From Syntrophobacter fumaroxidans MPOB (lineage in GTDB: Bacteria > Desulfobacterota > Syntrophobacteria > Syntrophobacterales > Syntrophobacteraceae), in the NCBI RefSeq assembly GCF_000014965.1, contig NC_008554.1, positions 620,001-684,000 of the forward strand: a DNA stretch of 64,000 nt. The letters are read 5' to 3'. The notes under the pieces were generated by a model. That model was not told the origin of the DNA. It searched no databases and was given only the letters and a program-made list of their open reading frames with translations. Shown in pieces: positions 62,590 through 64,000 of this stretch. Within the stretch, counting starts at the first letter, position 1. Each line of letters begins with the position of its first letter. The translations under genes and the position numbers were made by a program.

Positions 62590-64000
62590 CTACATTTTTT
62601 CCGGGGCCGAAACTCCCAGTAATTCCAGGGCATTCCGTATAACCTCGCGAATGGCCGCAGCCATGAACAGCCTGGCCCGGGTCAGTTCCGGATCGTCTCC
62701 GATCACTCGGTTCTGGTTGTAATAGCTGTGAAAAAGCGAAACCAGCTCGTGCAGATAGTACGGGATGAAATGCGGTTCCATGGACCGCGAGCAATTGGCC
62801 AGGATCGCAGGGTATTCGCCCAGGAACTTGATGATCTGCAATTCCTGCGCGAGAGTGAGAAGACCGAGATCCGGGATGTCTTTACCGTTCGCCCAGTCAC
62901 AGACCAGACCTCTTTCCGCGGCCACCTGAAAGATGCTGCACAGCCGGGCATGCGCATACTGCACGTAAAACACCGGGTTGTCGTTGGTCCTGGCCTTGGC
63001 CACATCGAGATCGAAGTCGAGCGGACTGTCGGAGCGCCGGGTAAGGAAAATGAAGCGGGCGGCGTCCTTGCCGACTTCGTCGACGACTTCCCTGAGCGTG
63101 ACGAACTCGCCCGCCCGCGTGGACATCGCTACGGGTTTCCCGGCGCGCAACAGGTTGACGAGCTGGACCAGGACGATTCGCAGGTCTTCGCGGTTACGTC
63201 CCAGAGCCTCCACGCCGGCAAGCATCCGTTCCACGTAGCCGTGATGGTCTGCGCCCCAGATGTCCACGACCTTGTCGTAGCCCCGGTCGTACTTGTTTCT
63301 GTGATAGGCAAGGTCAGCGGCGAAATAGGTGCTGACGCCGTTTGCCCGGATCACCACCCGGTCTTTTTCGTCGCCGAACGCCGTGCTCTTGAACCACACG
63401 GCTCCCTCGCTTTCGTAGATGAATCCCCTGCGGTTCAAGTCTTCCACGGTCCGGCGAATGGCATCTTCCGCGTGGAGGGATCGCTCGCTGAACCATTGGT
63501 CGAAGGAAACCCCGAATTCACCCAGGTCGTCCTTGATGCCTTCGAGGATGCGATCGGCGGCAAAGCGCGTGAACAACGGGAGGACTTCGTCCAGGGGGGC
63601 GCGCAGATAACGGTCGCCGTTGTCGCGCAGAAAATCCCGGGCCAGATCCTTCATGTATTCGCCCCGATAGTGGGCGTCGGGGAATTCGACGGGTTCGCCG
63701 AGCGCTTCCTGGTACCGGAAGTAAAGACTCCTTCCCAGGGTGTCCATCTGGTTTCCCGCATCGTTGATGTAGTATTCGCGCTCCACGGCGTAGCCACACG
63801 CTTCGAGAATGTTCGCGAGGGCGTCGCCGGTTGCCGCGCCTCTGCCGTGGCCGATGTGAAGAGGCCCGGTCGGATTGGCGCTGACGAATTCCACCTGGAC
63901 TCTGTGTCCCTCGCCCAAGTCGAGTCGCCCGTAATTGCGAGGATCCGCCAGGATGTCGGTCAGGATTCCGTGCCAGGCTCGAGGATGGAAGAAGAAGTTG
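62590..64000 (-). CDS. argS: Arginyl-tRNA synthetase (5' end outside window)
   Basis: The frame runs to the right edge, so the N-terminus is missing and at least 469 residues are present. It begins within the N-terminal region (NFFFHPRAWHGILTD), followed by VEFVSANPTGPLHIGHGRGA, the class I HIGH motif of ArgS. The KMSKS counterpart is MSTRAGEFVTL, as is normal for ArgS. The C-terminal anticodon-binding domain (FYVQYAHARLCSIFQVA, then LFMAAAIREVIRNALELLGV) ends at 62590. The enzyme charges tRNA-Arg. The SPOR gene follows 31 bases downstream. Confidence 0.97.
   Translation of the reverse strand, partial: NFFFHPRAWHGILTDILADPRNYGRLDLGEGHRVQVEFVSANPTGPLHIGHGRGAATGDALANILEACGYAVEREYYINDAGNQMDTLGRSLYFRYQEALGEPVEFPDAHYRGEYMKDLARDFLRDNGDRYLRAPLDEVLPLFTRFAADRILEGIKDDLGEFGVSFDQWFSERSLHAEDAIRRTVEDLNRRGFIYESEGAVWFKSTAFGDEKDRVVIRANGVSTYFAADLAYHRNKYDRGYDKVVDIWGADHHGYVERMLAGVEALGRNREDLRIVLVQLVNLLRAGKPVAMSTRAGEFVTLREVVDEVGKDAARFIFLTRRSDSPLDFDLDVAKARTNDNPVFYVQYAHARLCSIFQVAAERGLVCDWANGKDIPDLGLLTLAQELQIIKFLGEYPAILANCSRSMEPHFIPYYLHELVSLFHSYYNQNRVIGDDPELTRARLFMAAAIREVIRNALELLGVSAPEKM

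Overview
The window is GC-rich bacterial chromosome (roughly 60% by eye). It reads like a strictly anaerobic deltaproteobacterium (Desulfobacterota), plausibly Syntrophobacter or a relative. The grounds are gene content: gamma and delta subunits of a ferredoxin-dependent 2-oxoacid oxidoreductase, a GlcD-type FAD dehydrogenase, a pilMNOQ block, ftsH-folP, an argS-SPOR pair, queH, type III pantothenate kinase and several cyclic-nucleotide signalling genes. The species name is an inference and was not searched.

Layout. 1-15 kb: loosely packed accessory genes (a secreted metallo-beta-lactamase/rhodanese fusion, a lipoprotein hydrolase, a DUF697-like membrane protein, a methyltransferase, a secreted alpha/beta hydrolase with glycerol dehydrogenase, a cyclase-family hydrolase, an SDR, and an MltD-like lipoprotein that has lost its catalytic core), separated by long non-coding gaps. 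15-19.9 kb: a 1135-residue secreted PQQ-propeller protein followed by an AT-rich stretch. 19.88-23.75 kb: a small integrated element between an intact tRNA-Thr(CGT) and a displaced, decayed copy of its 3' half. It carries an integrase broken by two in-frame TAG codons, an XRE/ImmA-type protease-regulator, a PIN-like protein and toxin-antitoxin remnants. 23.9-24.4 kb: a decaying CRISPR-like array with no cas genes in view. 24.5-30 kb: a large SLBB export protein with a Pro/Gln-rich repeat region, then a MurU-like/AmgK-like sugar-phosphate activation pair. 30-35 kb: oligoendopeptidase F, GlcD, a NamZ-type exo-muramidase. 35-41 kb: lepB, pilM-N-O-Q and an L,D-transpeptidase-like lipoprotein. 41-53 kb: por gamma/delta, then a leftward run queH-mpl-serine hydrolase-ldcA-coaX, folP, ftsH and an MFS transporter. 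55-61.6 kb: a signalling locus with a caspase/formylglycine-enzyme-like fusion, a DUF4384-like protein, a CHASE2 cyclase and a facing FHA-GAF-cyclase. The window ends in a SPOR protein and argS, which is cut by the edge.

Two functional themes stand out. First, cell-wall recycling: NamZ would release MurNAc, AmgK and MurU would turn it into UDP-MurNAc, Mpl would reattach recovered peptide, and LdcA would trim tetrapeptides. Together these cover much of a MurNAc/muropeptide salvage route in about 20 kb. Second, the caspase-DUF4384-CHASE2 cyclase gene set with a neighbouring FHA-GAF cyclase looks like an envelope-sensing cascade linking a secreted protease-like protein to cyclic-nucleotide output. 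It is the best candidate for an undescribed system. Several proteins appear to have lost or exchanged catalytic residues (L,D-transpeptidase Cys to Ser, MltD core deletion, cyclase purine-site Lys to Asn). Intergenic gaps also carry a modular hairpin repeat family.
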